From Mycolicibacterium sp. TY81 (GTDB lineage Bacteria; Actinomycetota; Actinomycetes; Mycobacteriales; Mycobacteriaceae), in NCBI RefSeq assembly GCF_018326285.1, contig NZ_AP023362.1, positions 5,518,001-5,582,000 on the forward strand: a DNA stretch of 64,000 nt. Direction: 5' to 3'. This document shows positions 50,073-59,662 of the stretch, piece after piece. Made by a program: the position numbers and the translations under genes. Numbering within the stretch: the first letter of the stretch is position 1; every line of letters begins with the position of its first letter. The notes beneath the pieces are model-generated. The model had not been told where the DNA came from. It did no database searches and saw nothing but the letters and a program-made list of their open reading frames with translations.

Positions 50073-51935
50073 ATGGCTCGTGCGGTCGGTATCGACCTCG
50101 GGACCACCAACTCTTGCGTCGCGGTGCTGGAGGGCGGCGACCCCGTCGTCGTTGCAAACTCAGAGGGCTCCCGGACCACCCCGTCGGTCGTCGCGTTCGC
50201 GCGTAACGGCGAGGTGCTGGTCGGCCAGCCCGCCAAGAACCAGGCAGTGACCAACGTCGACCGGACCATCCGTTCGGTGAAGCGGCACATCGGCACTGAC
50301 TGGACCATCGACATCGACGGCAAGCAGTACACCTCGCAGGAGATCAGCGCGCGCACGCTGCAGAAGCTGAAGCGCGACGCGGAGGCGTACCTCGGTGAGG
50401 ACATCACCGACGCCGTGATCACCGTCCCGGCCTACTTCAACGACGCTCAGCGTCAGGCCACCAAGGAAGCCGGCCAGATCGCCGGCCTCAACGTGCTCCG
50501 CATCGTCAACGAGCCGACCGCGGCCGCCCTGGCCTACGGCCTGGACAAGGGCGAGAAGGAACAGACCATCCTGGTCTTCGACCTCGGTGGCGGCACCTTC
50601 GACGTCTCGCTGCTGGAAATCGGCGAGGGCGTCGTCGAGGTCAAGGCGACCTCCGGTGACAACCACCTCGGTGGTGACGACTGGGACGAGCGCATCGTGC
50701 AGTGGCTGGTCGACAAGTTCAAGGGCACCAGCGGCATCGACCTGACCAAGGACAAGATGGCGATGCAGCGTCTGCGTGAGGCTGCGGAGAAGGCCAAGAT
50801 CGAACTGAGCTCGAGCCAGAGCACCTCGATCAACCTGCCGTACATCACCGTCGACGCCGACAAGAACCCGCTGTTCCTCGACGAGCAGCTGACCCGTGCC
50901 GAGTTCCAGCGCATCACGCAGGACCTGCTCGACCGGACCCGTCAGCCGTTCCAGTCGGTGATCAAGGACGCCGGCATCTCGGTCTCCGACATCGACCACG
51001 TGGTCCTCGTCGGTGGCTCGACCCGTATGCCCGCCGTCACCGAACTGGTCAAGGAACTGACCGGTGGCAAGGAGCCCAACAAGGGCGTCAACCCGGACGA
51101 GGTCGTGGCCGTCGGTGCCGCCCTGCAGGCCGGTGTGCTCAAGGGTGAGGTGAAAGACGTTCTGCTGCTTGACGTCACCCCGCTGTCCCTCGGTATCGAG
51201 ACCAAGGGTGGCGTGATGACCAAGCTGATCGAGCGCAACACCACCATCCCGACCAAGCGGTCCGAGACCTTCACCACGGCCGACGACAACCAGCCGTCGG
51301 TGCAGATTCAGGTCTTCCAGGGTGAGCGTGAGATCGCGGCGCACAACAAGCTGCTCGGCAGCTTCGAGCTGACCGGCATCCCGCCGGCCCCGCGCGGCGT
51401 GCCGCAGATCGAGGTCACCTTCGACATCGACGTCAACGGCATCGTGCACGTGACCGCCAAGGACAAGGGCACGGGCAAGGAGAACACGATCAAGATCCAG
51501 GAAGGCTCGGGCCTGTCGCAGGACGAGATCGACCGGATGATCAAGGACGCCGAGGCGCACGCCGAAGAGGACAAGAAGCGTCGCGAAGAGGCGGATGTCC
51601 GCAACCAGGCCGAGTCGCTCGTCTACCAGACGGAGAAGTTCGTCAAGGACCAGCGTGAAGCCGAGGGTGGCTCGAAGGTCCCCGAGGACACCCTGACCAA
51701 GGTCGACGGTGCCATCGCCGAGGCCAAGACCGCGCTCGCCGGCACCGACATCGCCGCCATCAAGACGGCCATGGAGAAGCTGGGCGTCGAGAGCCAGGCC
51801 CTGGGCCAGGCGATCTACGAGGCCACCCAGGCCGAGCAGGCCGCCGGTGCGGGTGCGGGTGCTCCGAGTGGCGCTGCCGCAGATGACAACGTCGTGGACG
51901 CCGAGGTTGTCGAGGACGATCAGGAGAACAAGTGA
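50073..51935 (+). CDS. dnaK: Hsp70 chaperone DnaK
   Basis: 620-residue ATP-dependent chaperone. ATG 50073 follows AGGAGG. The N-terminal ATPase has [35 protein letters not shown], the phosphate loop [17 protein letters not shown] and [12 protein letters not shown]. The substrate-binding domain carries [30 protein letters not shown] and the beta-sandwich [16 protein letters not shown] [20 protein letters not shown]. The helical lid ends in an acidic tail ([14 protein letters not shown]). The stop overlaps the grpE start (GTGA), and DnaJ and HspR follow as in all mycobacteria. Expression is heat-inducible through HspR at two HAIR sites. Confidence 0.99.
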   Translation: MARAVGIDLGTTNSCVAVLEGGDPVVVANSEGSRTTPSVVAFARNGEVLVGQPAKNQAVTNVDRTIRSVKRHIGTDWTIDIDGKQYTSQEISARTLQKLKRDAEAYLGEDITDAVITVPAYFNDAQRQATKEAGQIAGLNVLRIVNEPTAAALAYGLDKGEKEQTILVFDLGGGTFDVSLLEIGEGVVEVKATSGDNHLGGDDWDERIVQWLVDKFKGTSGIDLTKDKMAMQRLREAAEKAKIELSSSQSTSINLPYITVDADKNPLFLDEQLTRAEFQRITQDLLDRTRQPFQSVIKDAGISVSDIDHVVLVGGSTRMPAVTELVKELTGGKEPNKGVNPDEVVAVGAALQAGVLKGEVKDVLLLDVTPLSLGIETKGGVMTKLIERNTTIPTKRSETFTTADDNQPSVQIQVFQGEREIAAHNKLLGSFELTGIPPAPRGVPQIEVTFDIDVNGIVHVTAKDKGTGKENTIKIQEGSGLSQDEIDRMIKDAEAHAEEDKKRREEADVRNQAESLVYQTEKFVKDQREAEGGSKVPEDTLTKVDGAIAEAKTALAGTDIAAIKTAMEKLGVESQALGQAIYEATQAEQAAGAGAGAPSGAAADDNVVDAEVVEDDQENK

Positions 51936-52570
51936 GCCAGGACGATTCGCACGAGCCGGTGACCATCACCGACAAGCGGCGCATCGATCCGGAAACCGGC
52001 GAACCGCGTGAGGGCGCTCCGGCGTCGGCCCCTGAGGGGTCGGCGCCGGGCTCCCCGGCCTCCGGTGAGGCCGCCGAGTCTCCGGTGTCCGACGAAGCCG
52101 CCGAGCTCAAGGCAGACCTGCAGCGGCTCAAGGCCGAGTACGACAACTACCGCAAGCGTGCGGGCCGTCAAGAGCATGCCGCGGTAGAGCGGACCAAAGG
52201 TCTTGTCGTGCAGCACTTCTTGCCGGTGCTCGACGATCTAGAACGGGCCCGCACGCACGGCGATCTGGAATCCGGACCGCTGAAGTCCGTCGCGGACAAG
52301 CTTTCCGGAGTATTGGAGGGCCTCGGCCTGACGTCGTTCGGTGAAGAGGGCGACGCGTTCGACCCGTCGCTGCACGAAGCCGTTCAGCACGAAGGCGACG
52401 GCTCCAACCCGGTGTTGGGGGCCGTCATGCGTCGCGGCTACAAGCTCGGTGAGCAGGTGCTGCGGCACGCGATGGTCGGTGTCGTCGACGCCGAACCCGC
52501 AGCTGATACGCCCGACACGCCCATCAATACCGACGCTGCGACCGAACAGAAATCAGAATCAAACGAGTAA
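51932..52570 (+). CDS. grpE: Nucleotide exchange factor GrpE
   Basis: 212 residues. GTG 51932 overlaps the dnaK stop. An acidic, Pro/Ser-rich disordered head (residues ~1-60) precedes the long coiled-coil ([20 protein letters not shown]). The beta-wing domain contains FDPSLHEAV and the C-terminal signature [16 protein letters not shown]. It accelerates ADP release from DnaK. Length and plan are normal for actinobacteria. Confidence 0.97.
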   Translation: MSQDDSHEPVTITDKRRIDPETGEPREGAPASAPEGSAPGSPASGEAAESPVSDEAAELKADLQRLKAEYDNYRKRAGRQEHAAVERTKGLVVQHFLPVLDDLERARTHGDLESGPLKSVADKLSGVLEGLGLTSFGEEGDAFDPSLHEAVQHEGDGSNPVLGAVMRRGYKLGEQVLRHAMVGVVDAEPAADTPDTPINTDAATEQKSESNE

Positions 52571-52598
52571 CCGAGCGACGCTGAGGAGGTGACGCGAC

Positions 52599-53783
52599 AT
52601 GGCTCAACGTGAATGGGTCGAGAAGGACTTCTACAAGGAACTCGGCGTCACCTCTGACGCCACCAAGGATGAGATCAAGCGCGCCGCGCGCAAGGTGCTG
52701 GCCGACAACCATCCGGACCGCAATCCGAACAACCCGGCGGCCGAGGAACGCTACAAAGCGGCGACCGAGGCCAAGGAGATTCTGACCGACGACACCAAGC
52801 GTGCCGAATACGACGAAACCCGGCGGCTTTTCGCCAGCGGTGGATTCGGCCGCCGGTTCAGCGGCGGCGGAGGCGGCTTCGGTGGTTTCGGCGGCGACGC
52901 TTCGGAGTTCAACCTGGGCGACCTGTTCGACCAGGCGGGGCAGACCGGCGGCGCCAACATCGGTGACCTGTTCGGCGGCCTGTTCGGCCGGGGCGCGCAG
53001 CAGCCGCGCCCCAGCCGTCCGCGCCGCGGCAACGACCTGGAAACCGAAACCGAGCTGAGCTTCCTCGAAGCGACCAAGGGCGTGGCCATGCCGCTGCGCC
53101 TGACCAGCCCGGCACCCTGCACCAACTGCCACGGCAGTGGCGCGCGCCCGGGCACCAGCCCGAAGGTGTGTCCCAACTGCAACGGCGCCGGTGTCATCAA
53201 CCGCAACCAGGGTGCGTTCGGCTTCTCGGAGCCGTGCACCGAATGCCGCGGCACGGGCTCGATCATCGAGCACCCGTGTGACGAGTGCAAAGGCACCGGC
53301 GTCTCCACCCGGACGCGCACCATCAACGTGCGCATCCCTCCGGGTGTCACCGACGGTCAGCGCATCCGGCTGGCCGGGCAGGGCGAAGCGGGTCTACGCG
53401 GGGCGCCCTCGGGCGACCTGTACGTCACCGTGCACGTCCGGCCCGACAAGGTGTTCGGCCGTGACGGCGACGATCTCACCGTCACCGTTCCGGTGAGCTT
53501 CCATGAATTGGCATTGGGGACAACGCTTTCTGTGCCGACGCTGGAAGGCAAGGTTGGCGTCAGGGTGCCCAAGGGCACGTCCGACGGCCGCATCCTGCGC
53601 GTGCGTGGGCGCGGTGTGCCCAAGCGCGGCAGCGACGGCGGTCATGGCGACCTGCTGGTCACCGTCAAGGTGGCTGTGCCGCCGAACCTCGAGGGTGAAG
53701 CGGCGGAGGCGCTTGAGGCGTACGCAAAAGCAGAGCGGGCCAGTGGATTTGATCCGCGGGCCGGTTGGGCGGGGTCGCTTTGA
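52599..53783 (+). CDS. dnaJ: J-domain co-chaperone DnaJ (DnaJ1)
   Basis: 394 residues. ATG 52599 follows GAGGAGGTG. The J-domain (residues 9-75) has the HPD motif in ADNHPDRNPNNP. A Gly/Phe-rich linker (RRFSGGGGGFGGFGGDA) comes next, then the zinc domain with four CxxCxGxG repeats (CTNCHGSG, CPNCNGAG, CTECRGTG, CDECKGTG). Two C-terminal peptide-binding barrels complete it. It stimulates DnaK ATPase and delivers substrates. The stop overlaps the probable hspR start. Confidence 0.98.
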   Translation: MAQREWVEKDFYKELGVTSDATKDEIKRAARKVLADNHPDRNPNNPAAEERYKAATEAKEILTDDTKRAEYDETRRLFASGGFGRRFSGGGGGFGGFGGDASEFNLGDLFDQAGQTGGANIGDLFGGLFGRGAQQPRPSRPRRGNDLETETELSFLEATKGVAMPLRLTSPAPCTNCHGSGARPGTSPKVCPNCNGAGVINRNQGAFGFSEPCTECRGTGSIIEHPCDECKGTGVSTRTRTINVRIPPGVTDGQRIRLAGQGEAGLRGAPSGDLYVTVHVRPDKVFGRDGDDLTVTVPVSFHELALGTTLSVPTLEGKVGVRVPKGTSDGRILRVRGRGVPKRGSDGGHGDLLVTVKVAVPPNLEGEAAEALEAYAKAERASGFDPRAGWAGSL

Positions 53784-54151
53784 GTGCCCGGCGTAAGACA
53801 GAGGAAGCGCGGACCGTCCTGATTTCGGTGGCCGCCGAGCTGGCCGGTATGCACGCACAGACGTTGCGGACATACGACCGGCTCGGCCTGGTCAGCCCGC
53901 AGCGCACTTCGGGCGGCGGTCGACGGTATTCGCAGCACGATGTCGACCTGCTGCGCGAGGTGCAGCGGCTGTCCCAGGACGAGGGCGTCAACCTGGCCGG
54001 CATCAAGCGCATCATCGAGCTGACCAATCAGGTCGAGGCGCTGCAGGCCAGGCTCGCCGAGGTCACCGCCGAGCTCGAACGCGTCCGCAAGCCCAGCACC
54101 GCACTGGTGCTGTGGGAACCGCGGCGGCGGGGGAATCCGCAGCGCGGCTGA
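53780..54151 (+). CDS. hspR: Heat-shock repressor HspR
   Basis: 123-residue MerR-family repressor. The HTH and wing are visible as VLISVAAELAGMHAQTLRTY, DRLGLVSPQRTSGGGRRYS, followed by LLREVQRLSQDEGVNLAGIK and the coiled-coil VEALQARLAEVTAELERVRK. The C-terminus ends STALVLWEPRRR, as in M. tuberculosis HspR. It binds HAIR elements, with DnaK as co-repressor in actinobacteria, closing a feedback loop on this operon. The start is uncertain: TTG 53780 overlaps the dnaJ stop (TTGA), and a further TTG at 53765 adds five residues. The next gene is convergent, 11 bp away. Confidence 0.95.
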   Translation: MSARRKTEEARTVLISVAAELAGMHAQTLRTYDRLGLVSPQRTSGGGRRYSQHDVDLLREVQRLSQDEGVNLAGIKRIIELTNQVEALQARLAEVTAELERVRKPSTALVLWEPRRRGNPQRG

Positions 54152-54162
54152 ACCCCAACGGT

Positions 54163-54915
54163 TCAACGGGTTTGGCGGTCCACCTCGTCAGGTGTGTAGA
54201 AGAACTCGCGGTCGTCGTCCTCACGATCATCATCGAACATGCCAGCGTGTTCCAAGAGCTGGAAAAACACTCGATATAGCCGGCGGTAGGTCACTAGTTC
54301 TTGATCGATGAGCGCTGCCACCCACGGGTTGTGCTCGGGTGCAGCAGCCAGCCCTCCGACGGAATCGAGCTGCATCCGGAGCGGATTCTGATCCCGATGA
54401 GTCGTGAAAATCTCGCCAACGGCTAACAGCAACCCATAGGACGGGTCATCGGGCATTGGTGGGTCAGCGCCAAAGTCGATGTCCAAGAACGCAAATGTGG
54501 CCCGCCGGATGCAGTCGGCAGAGGCGATGATGACCCGGTTCAGATCATCATCGCCAGCCCTGGCGACGACGTCGACCGTTAGGTTGAACCAGGACCGCTG
54601 CCGCCGCCAATGACCGAGAATGCGCTGGACCCATTCTCCGATCTCTGGCGCACCGCGCTCGAACAGCTTCACCGCGTGCCGGTCGATCGACTCGATCGTG
54701 GCATCGGCGTCGATGTTCAAAACCCATGGTTCACGTAGATGTGCGATCCGCTCGACTACCTCGCGACTGCCGGCACCGATCGCGGCCGCTCGGCTGGCGT
54801 CGTCGCCGCTAGCGATGGCCGACAGCAATTGCGTGTCCATGTGCTGATATAGCTCGGGAAAGACCTCGAACGGCCGGACCGCAGTGCGCTCCCATGCGTC
54901 ACCGGAATCGTTCAC
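54163..54915 (-). CDS. Unknown acidic protein coupled to the 791-aa WxG protein (250 aa)
   Basis: GTG 54915 overlaps the stop of the 791-residue gene (GTGA), fixing the start and implying coupled synthesis. The protein is acidic with helical segments: FPELYQHMDTQLLSAIASGD, GSREVVERIAHLREPWVLNI, VKLFERGAPEIGEWVQRILG, and ends in an Asp/Glu-rich tail (GMFDDDREDDDREFFYTPDE). No signal peptide, membrane helix or recognised domain. As the last gene of an ESX substrate operon it could be a dedicated chaperone or immunity-type partner of the preceding protein; this is inference from order only. Confidence 0.7.
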   Translation of the reverse strand: MNDSGDAWERTAVRPFEVFPELYQHMDTQLLSAIASGDDASRAAAIGAGSREVVERIAHLREPWVLNIDADATIESIDRHAVKLFERGAPEIGEWVQRILGHWRRQRSWFNLTVDVVARAGDDDLNRVIIASADCIRRATFAFLDIDFGADPPMPDDPSYGLLLAVGEIFTTHRDQNPLRMQLDSVGGLAAAPEHNPWVAALIDQELVTYRRLYRVFFQLLEHAGMFDDDREDDDREFFYTPDEVDRQTR

Positions 54916-57287
54916 GCCTGAACGCTGCCAAGAACGGGATTCGTGGCGTCCTGGCAGATCGACGAAACATGTTGCCAGTAGATCCAATCCGACATCGCCG
55001 CACGCTGCGCAGCCACATGCGGCGCGGTGTACGCCTTGTACAGCTCGACACTTTGCATGTGATCGGCGTATGCGATGAGCTTCGTCAGATGGTCAACCGG
55101 ACCGTTGGTGCCAGTCGTACGTAGCAGCGGCTTGATCGTCTCTACCCAGAGCTTCATGGTCTGCTTGGCGTCGGGTGGGGCATCTTGCACCGGTCGAGGC
55201 GGCAGTGCCTCGTACAGCGTGACGTCAGACCATTCCTCAAGTCGCGCAGCGGCTTCCGGTGCAATCACTTGCAGGCGAGACCGACCTTGCATCGTGCCGT
55301 CGGCGGGGATGTCGTCAGGTGCCAACTCCTCGGCATGCATGCTCGATTTGTATGGCTTCACTTCTTCAGGCGTGCCGATGATCGCGCGCAGCGTCTTGCC
55401 GTGGAACTGCGCCCAGCCTTGTATCGCCAGGAATGGAAAATTCACCCAGCGGCCGCGTTCAGCCGGCGAGATCGCCTCGTCGGCGCTGACGAGGGTCACC
55501 TGTCCCGGAAGTTTCACTCCGTCCGGGATGTAGCCGATTCCGTATGAATTGGCCGCCAGTATCTGGCCCTCAGACGTGACGCCGACCGCCCACACGAACT
55601 GGTAGCTCGCTGCCGGTATAGACGGCGGCGCGTGCAATGCCGCGGAAATTCGTCGCGCGATCTCGATATCCGCATCGGTGTTTCCAGCCGACTTGCGTTG
55701 TAGGAGACCGGCTTTGGCTGCGGCCGCCATGGCGTCGCGCTCCGCGCGCGCCGGGCTGACCGGGATCGGCGCGGCTGCGGCGGCAGCCTGCTGGTTGCTC
55801 GTGCTGGCCGCGGCGACACCTGGACCCGCGGGTCCGACGGGCCCGCCCTGGCCGGGTTGTGCGACTGGTGCTGCCGGAGACGGCGTCGGGGCAGGGCCCA
55901 ACGGTGCTGCCGGCGCGGCCGGTGTTGCAGCCGCTGGCCCGCCGACGGAACCGCCACCGCCTGCTGCTGACGCGGCACCGACGGGAGCGGCACTCGTCCC
56001 GGACGTGCCGCCAGCTGCGCCAGTCGGGGTTGCCGGGGGCGGCGGCGTGGTGGGTTGTTGCGTCGCCGGTTGGGCTGCCGCCAGCGGTTGCGAAGTGTTA
56101 CCCGCGCCGCTCTGCAGACCCTGGCCGAATTGCTGCAGCCCTTGCTGCAGAGGGTTGTTCGGTTGGCCGCCCGGCTGCTGTGCTCCGGTTGGCTGGCCGC
56201 TTGGGTTGCTCGTCTGCGAGGCACTGGTGCTGCTAGGCGATCCCCCCAGCCCACTGACAGGACTGCTGCTTCCGCTGCTGGTGGCCGCGGCAGATGTGCC
56301 GCCGCTGCCACCACCCACGCTTCTCGCCCCGGACGGTGGAGTTTGTGTCACGACGCCCGCCAACCCATTGGCCGTACCGCCGTTGTTGGCTGCGAGCTCG
56401 GCTGGCTGCGCTCCGGCCGCTGGTTTCGCAATGGGCGCCGCTGGCAGTTGATCGTTCGCGCGCCCGTGTTCTGGAGTTTGGGGTGTTGGGGCGCCAGGCC
56501 CAGGTGCTGGATTGTTGGTTGCTGGGGTCACCTTTGGTGCTTCTGGCGATTGATCGTTCGCGCGCTCGTGTCCTGGAGCTTGTGGTGTAGGGGCGCCGGA
56601 CCCAGGCCCAGGCGCAGGTCCAGGCGCTGGGTTATTGGCAGTTGGGGTCACCTTTGGTGCTTCTGGCGATTGATCGTTCGCGCGCCCGTGCCCTGGGGCA
56701 GGTGCACCCGGCCCTGAGGGATTCGGTGCCGATGTAGGCGGTGCCAGCACAGGCAGGCCGTTTGAAAGGAGATCTTGTTCGTTTAGTGCTGGCTTGTATC
56801 CGGGTGGTTGTCCAACACTGAGTGTCGCTTTGGAAACCACATCGAGATTGGCTCGGTAGCACTGCTTCTTTCGATTTTGAACGAGTGTGGCGTAATCGGG
56901 ATCATCCTGGGACAGTTTGGCGATATCTGATAATGCCTTACCCACATTATCGATGATCTCGTCTTTTGCTTTGGCGATGGCCTGTGCCACGTCATTGTTC
57001 CAGTTCGCCGCATTCGTGAGATGCTGCCGCATCTCAGCGAATTTCCGAAGAATTCCGCTCCCTTTTCCTTCTGCAGCAGATGCGGCTTCACCGGACCAAT
57101 TTCCCCCACCGTTGCGGAACGTGTCGCGGTGCTTTGAATCCCAAGGCGTGGAGCTGTGAGTAACAAGATTTCGGAGCGCGTTCACGCAATCTTCTGCGAC
57201 TTGGTGAAAGCGACTTTCACTTGCTTCAGGCCAGCCTCCAGGCTCTAACATCTCGTCAGCGCCACTCGGCTTTTGCCTGTCAGTCAT
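54912..57287 (-). CDS. ESX-associated WxG/proline-rich effector-like protein (791 aa)
   Basis: ATG 57287 shares a base with the upstream stop (TGATG). Residues 1-~150 form a helical WXG100-like head with W64-S-G66 in NWSGEAASAA. Residues ~180-540 are Pro/Gly/Ala/Ser-rich and contain three copies of a ~35-residue unit (RANDQSPEAPKVTP, NNPAPGPGAPTPQ). The C-terminal ~220 residues are globular: FVWAVGVTSEGQILAANSYG, IGYIPDGVKLPGQVTLVSAD, then SRLQVIAPEAAARLEEWSDV and a final helical part. From memory these resemble the DUF5632/DUF5631 regions of mycobacterial proteins such as Rv3899c. Likely a secreted ESX substrate; activity unknown. Confidence 0.75.
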   Translation of the reverse strand: MTDRQKPSGADEMLEPGGWPEASESRFHQVAEDCVNALRNLVTHSSTPWDSKHRDTFRNGGGNWSGEAASAAEGKGSGILRKFAEMRQHLTNAANWNNDVAQAIAKAKDEIIDNVGKALSDIAKLSQDDPDYATLVQNRKKQCYRANLDVVSKATLSVGQPPGYKPALNEQDLLSNGLPVLAPPTSAPNPSGPGAPAPGHGRANDQSPEAPKVTPTANNPAPGPAPGPGSGAPTPQAPGHERANDQSPEAPKVTPATNNPAPGPGAPTPQTPEHGRANDQLPAAPIAKPAAGAQPAELAANNGGTANGLAGVVTQTPPSGARSVGGGSGGTSAAATSSGSSSPVSGLGGSPSSTSASQTSNPSGQPTGAQQPGGQPNNPLQQGLQQFGQGLQSGAGNTSQPLAAAQPATQQPTTPPPPATPTGAAGGTSGTSAAPVGAASAAGGGGSVGGPAAATPAAPAAPLGPAPTPSPAAPVAQPGQGGPVGPAGPGVAAASTSNQQAAAAAAPIPVSPARAERDAMAAAAKAGLLQRKSAGNTDADIEIARRISAALHAPPSIPAASYQFVWAVGVTSEGQILAANSYGIGYIPDGVKLPGQVTLVSADEAISPAERGRWVNFPFLAIQGWAQFHGKTLRAIIGTPEEVKPYKSSMHAEELAPDDIPADGTMQGRSRLQVIAPEAAARLEEWSDVTLYEALPPRPVQDAPPDAKQTMKLWVETIKPLLRTTGTNGPVDHLTKLIAYADHMQSVELYKAYTAPHVAAQRAAMSDWIYWQHVSSICQDATNPVLGSVQA

Positions 57288-58444
57288 CAGCTCGCCCCCG
57301 TGGCCTTGCACGCCGAGCTAATTGCCCCCGATACCCGCCAGAACACGTTGTAAAGATCGGTATCAGCACTGGTGTATGTCGGGATGCCCTCGACGTAAGC
57401 CCGGCTGTACTGAGCTGCGAGTACTGCAAAATCTTCGATAATTGGGTTTGCGCTTTTGTGTCCTAGCTGTGTCATTTCTTCGGAGATTCTAGTGAGAACT
57501 GATTTTATTGCATCGTTCTCCGCGCGGTACTCCGGAGGCCAGTCGCTTGCAGGGATATTTGTGTCCTCTTTGTTCCATTTTTCGTATGCCGGATCTGCTT
57601 GGAGTCGGTCGAGAATCGTAGTCCAGTCGGAGCACCCTTGGTCTGACTCCATCAAAAATCTCACTGGCTTGTCAGGATCGCCGATCGGCGCAATTTTAGA
57701 TGGTGAAGGCGCACTTGCAACCAATGGCCCACGTGCAGCAGCGGAACCGGACTTTGCCGCCTGGCAGATATTCGTTAGTGCCATCCCGATGATGGTCGCC
57801 GTCGAAACGAGGTAGTTATCGTTGGGTGTGTAATTCGGGACATGGTCAACAAATGCGCGTATATAGGCGATGTACTGTTGGTACAGCTCTCTCATCACTC
57901 GGTGAGGTGTCAACTTAATCAATGGAACGGTCTGATCTGCCGACTTTCGAAAAGCTTCAGCTGCCGATTGGTAAAGCGCTCGTGTTTCCGGCGTCCAGCC
58001 TGTAGCCGGAACGGATGGGTCACGCTTGTCCCAGCCATTCTTCACACTATTTGCCAATGTGTCGTTGATCGGCTGCCACGGCGCACACGACGGGTCCTCG
58101 ATAATAACCGAAACAGGTCCGGTGTCGTTAGCGCTGGCGATATCAGATTTCGAGCCCGATGATGGCGTATTCCCGCCGCCACCGTTGTTGGAACCATTGC
58201 CGCCAGCGCATGACACCGCCACCACGGCGGTGACCGCGATGACAGCGATTAGGGCGATTGCACCGAGGACCCACTTCAGCGGGCCCTTCTTCTGAGGAGC
58301 AGGAGCTGGATTCGGCCACTGCTGTTGCGGGTTCCACTGCCCCTGCGGACCCGGCCCATGTTGTCCACCGGGGTAGCCCTGCCAGTTTCCGGGCTGCTGC
58401 GGGGGGTGAGCACCCCACGGGCCGGACTGCGGTGGCTGGGTCAC
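57287..58444 (-). CDS. Membrane protein with duplicated Cys-containing ectodomain (385 aa)
   Basis: The first ~55 residues are Pro/Gln/Gly-rich and cytoplasmic. One membrane helix follows (WVLGAIALIAVIAVTAVVAV, residues ~58-80). The outside part contains two related halves of ~125 residues: the first runs from DPSCAPWQPINDTL to LTNICQAAK, the second from DQGCSDWTTILDRL to SSACKATGAS. Matching landmarks are WDKRDPSVPATGW versus WNKEDTNIPASDW and FVDHVPNYT versus YVEGIPTYT. Each half has one early and one late cysteine, probably a disulfide. The start overlaps the preceding gene (ATG/GTGA at 58441-58444). Function unknown; position argues for a role with the ESX substrates. Confidence 0.75.
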   Translation of the reverse strand: MTQPPQSGPWGAHPPQQPGNWQGYPGGQHGPGPQGQWNPQQQWPNPAPAPQKKGPLKWVLGAIALIAVIAVTAVVAVSCAGGNGSNNGGGGNTPSSGSKSDIASANDTGPVSVIIEDPSCAPWQPINDTLANSVKNGWDKRDPSVPATGWTPETRALYQSAAEAFRKSADQTVPLIKLTPHRVMRELYQQYIAYIRAFVDHVPNYTPNDNYLVSTATIIGMALTNICQAAKSGSAAARGPLVASAPSPSKIAPIGDPDKPVRFLMESDQGCSDWTTILDRLQADPAYEKWNKEDTNIPASDWPPEYRAENDAIKSVLTRISEEMTQLGHKSANPIIEDFAVLAAQYSRAYVEGIPTYTSADTDLYNVFWRVSGAISSACKATGAS

Positions 58445-59289
58445 AGTTGTTCCTCCACATTGGGTCGGGTCGGTGCGGCGTGTCGTGGTGCAGACGAAGA
58501 CGGGGGGACGGGGGGAGCGCTTGAACCGTGGATCGGCGCTGCAGCATGCTTGCCCTCGACCGGAGCCTTCGGCTGCGCTTTCTCGGACTGCGCCTGCGAC
58601 TTGTCTTTGTCGTCTGCCGACTTCTTTTCTTCGTCGGCTTTCTTGTCGTCAGCAGCTTTCTGTGCAGCGTCTTCTGGCTTGTCCTTGTCGGACTCGCCCT
58701 TCTTGCCGGCCATTTGGCCGATCTGCTGGCCCACTTGCTGGGCCATCTGCATCGCCGCTTGCGGGATTGCTCCCGCTGCCTGGGCCATCTGCATAGGCAT
58801 CTGCAGCATCTGGCCGCCCATCTGGCCGAGTTGGCTCAGCTGACTCATCGGATCCCCGCCGGCACTTGTCGCGCCCGATGCGGCCGCGGACGTTGCGCCA
58901 GCTTTGGCCGAATTGGCGGCGCCGCCGGGTGAGCCCGCCCCGCCGCCACCGCCTGGCACGCCACCGCCGCCGCCAGACCCTTGGCCTGCCGGATCATCGA
59001 GCTTTTGTTTCAGCACGTCTGCCGCGGCCTGTTGATCAGTCGTCGCGTACGTGGACGCCGCGTCCTTGACGTTCGCTGCATAGGCCGCGGTCTCGGTTTT
59101 CAGCTTGGGCAAGCCGGTCGTTATCGGGTCCGCGAACTTTGGGGCATTGGTCGCCGCGGCAGACGACAGCGCATCTGCGGCGGGCGGAATGTAGAAAGCC
59201 GGAGCAGCCGGCACCGCGTCCGACGCTGCTTGAAACGCTTGACCGGCAGCCGCGAGTTGGGCTGTATCAACCTTCAACGTAGGCGTCAT
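58441..59289 (-). CDS. EspC-like ESX secretion-associated protein (282 aa)
   Basis: Residues 1-~95 are a two-helix Ala-rich module (LKVDTAQLAAAGQAFQAASD; LKTETAAYAANVKDAASTYA) ending in the general ESX export signal YxxxD (Y81-ATT-D85). Gly/Ser linkers follow, then an amphipathic Met/Gln/Gly region (LQMPMQMAQAAGAIPQAAMQ), a Lys/Glu/Asp-rich charged stretch (about 200-245) and a Pro/His-rich end. The plan resembles Esp proteins that are co-secreted with WXG100 pairs. No signal peptide. Its stop overlaps the next gene's start. Confidence 0.78.
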   Translation of the reverse strand: MTPTLKVDTAQLAAAGQAFQAASDAVPAAPAFYIPPAADALSSAAATNAPKFADPITTGLPKLKTETAAYAANVKDAASTYATTDQQAAADVLKQKLDDPAGQGSGGGGGVPGGGGGAGSPGGAANSAKAGATSAAASGATSAGGDPMSQLSQLGQMGGQMLQMPMQMAQAAGAIPQAAMQMAQQVGQQIGQMAGKKGESDKDKPEDAAQKAADDKKADEEKKSADDKDKSQAQSEKAQPKAPVEGKHAAAPIHGSSAPPVPPSSSAPRHAAPTRPNVEEQL

Positions 59290-59361
59290 CTGCTGCCCGC
59301 CCTGCGATGCGCCCCCAGCGGACGGTGACTACTCGACACCGAATTCCCCTCCCTGAGTCGG

Positions 59362-59652
59362 TCAGCCGAACTTGCCCTTGAGCTTCCCCTCGGCGGATTC
59401 CATCGAATCATGACCGCCCTGGATGGCGCCGATCAGCTTGTTCAAGGCTTCCAGCGCAGCGTCGGCCTTCTCACCCCACGAACGCTCGGCAGCTTGCCAC
59501 CCCTCACGAGCGGTGCCGTGCCAGATGTCGCTGCTGACCATCTGAATCCGAGCGCGCTCCTCGGCCAGAACGTCGTTCAACCGCTTGTGCTCATCCTTGA
59601 GGTCGCCGACCGTCTGCTCGATCTTCGCAAAGTGCCACTCTTGCTCGGCCAT
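59362..59652 (-). CDS. WXG100-family protein (ESAT-6-like)
   Basis: 96 residues, the canonical size. The helix-turn-helix hairpin carries W44-H-G46 at the turn (SSDIWHGTAREGWQAAERSW). No signal peptide, and no YxxxD at its C-terminus (ESAEGKLKGKFG). In ESX systems one partner carries the export signal; the neighbouring gene supplies it. ATG 59652 lies 10 bp after the partner's stop, so the pair is one operon. Secretion must rely on an ESX machinery encoded elsewhere. Confidence 0.9.
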   Translation of the reverse strand: MAEQEWHFAKIEQTVGDLKDEHKRLNDVLAEERARIQMVSSDIWHGTAREGWQAAERSWGEKADAALEALNKLIGAIQGGHDSMESAEGKLKGKFG

Positions 59653-59662
59653 TGATGTCCCC

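Noticed and set aside
54149..54165. TGAACC/GGTTCA hairpin as hspR terminator
   Set aside because: Only 6 bp of stem and overlapping both stop codons; too weak to annotate.
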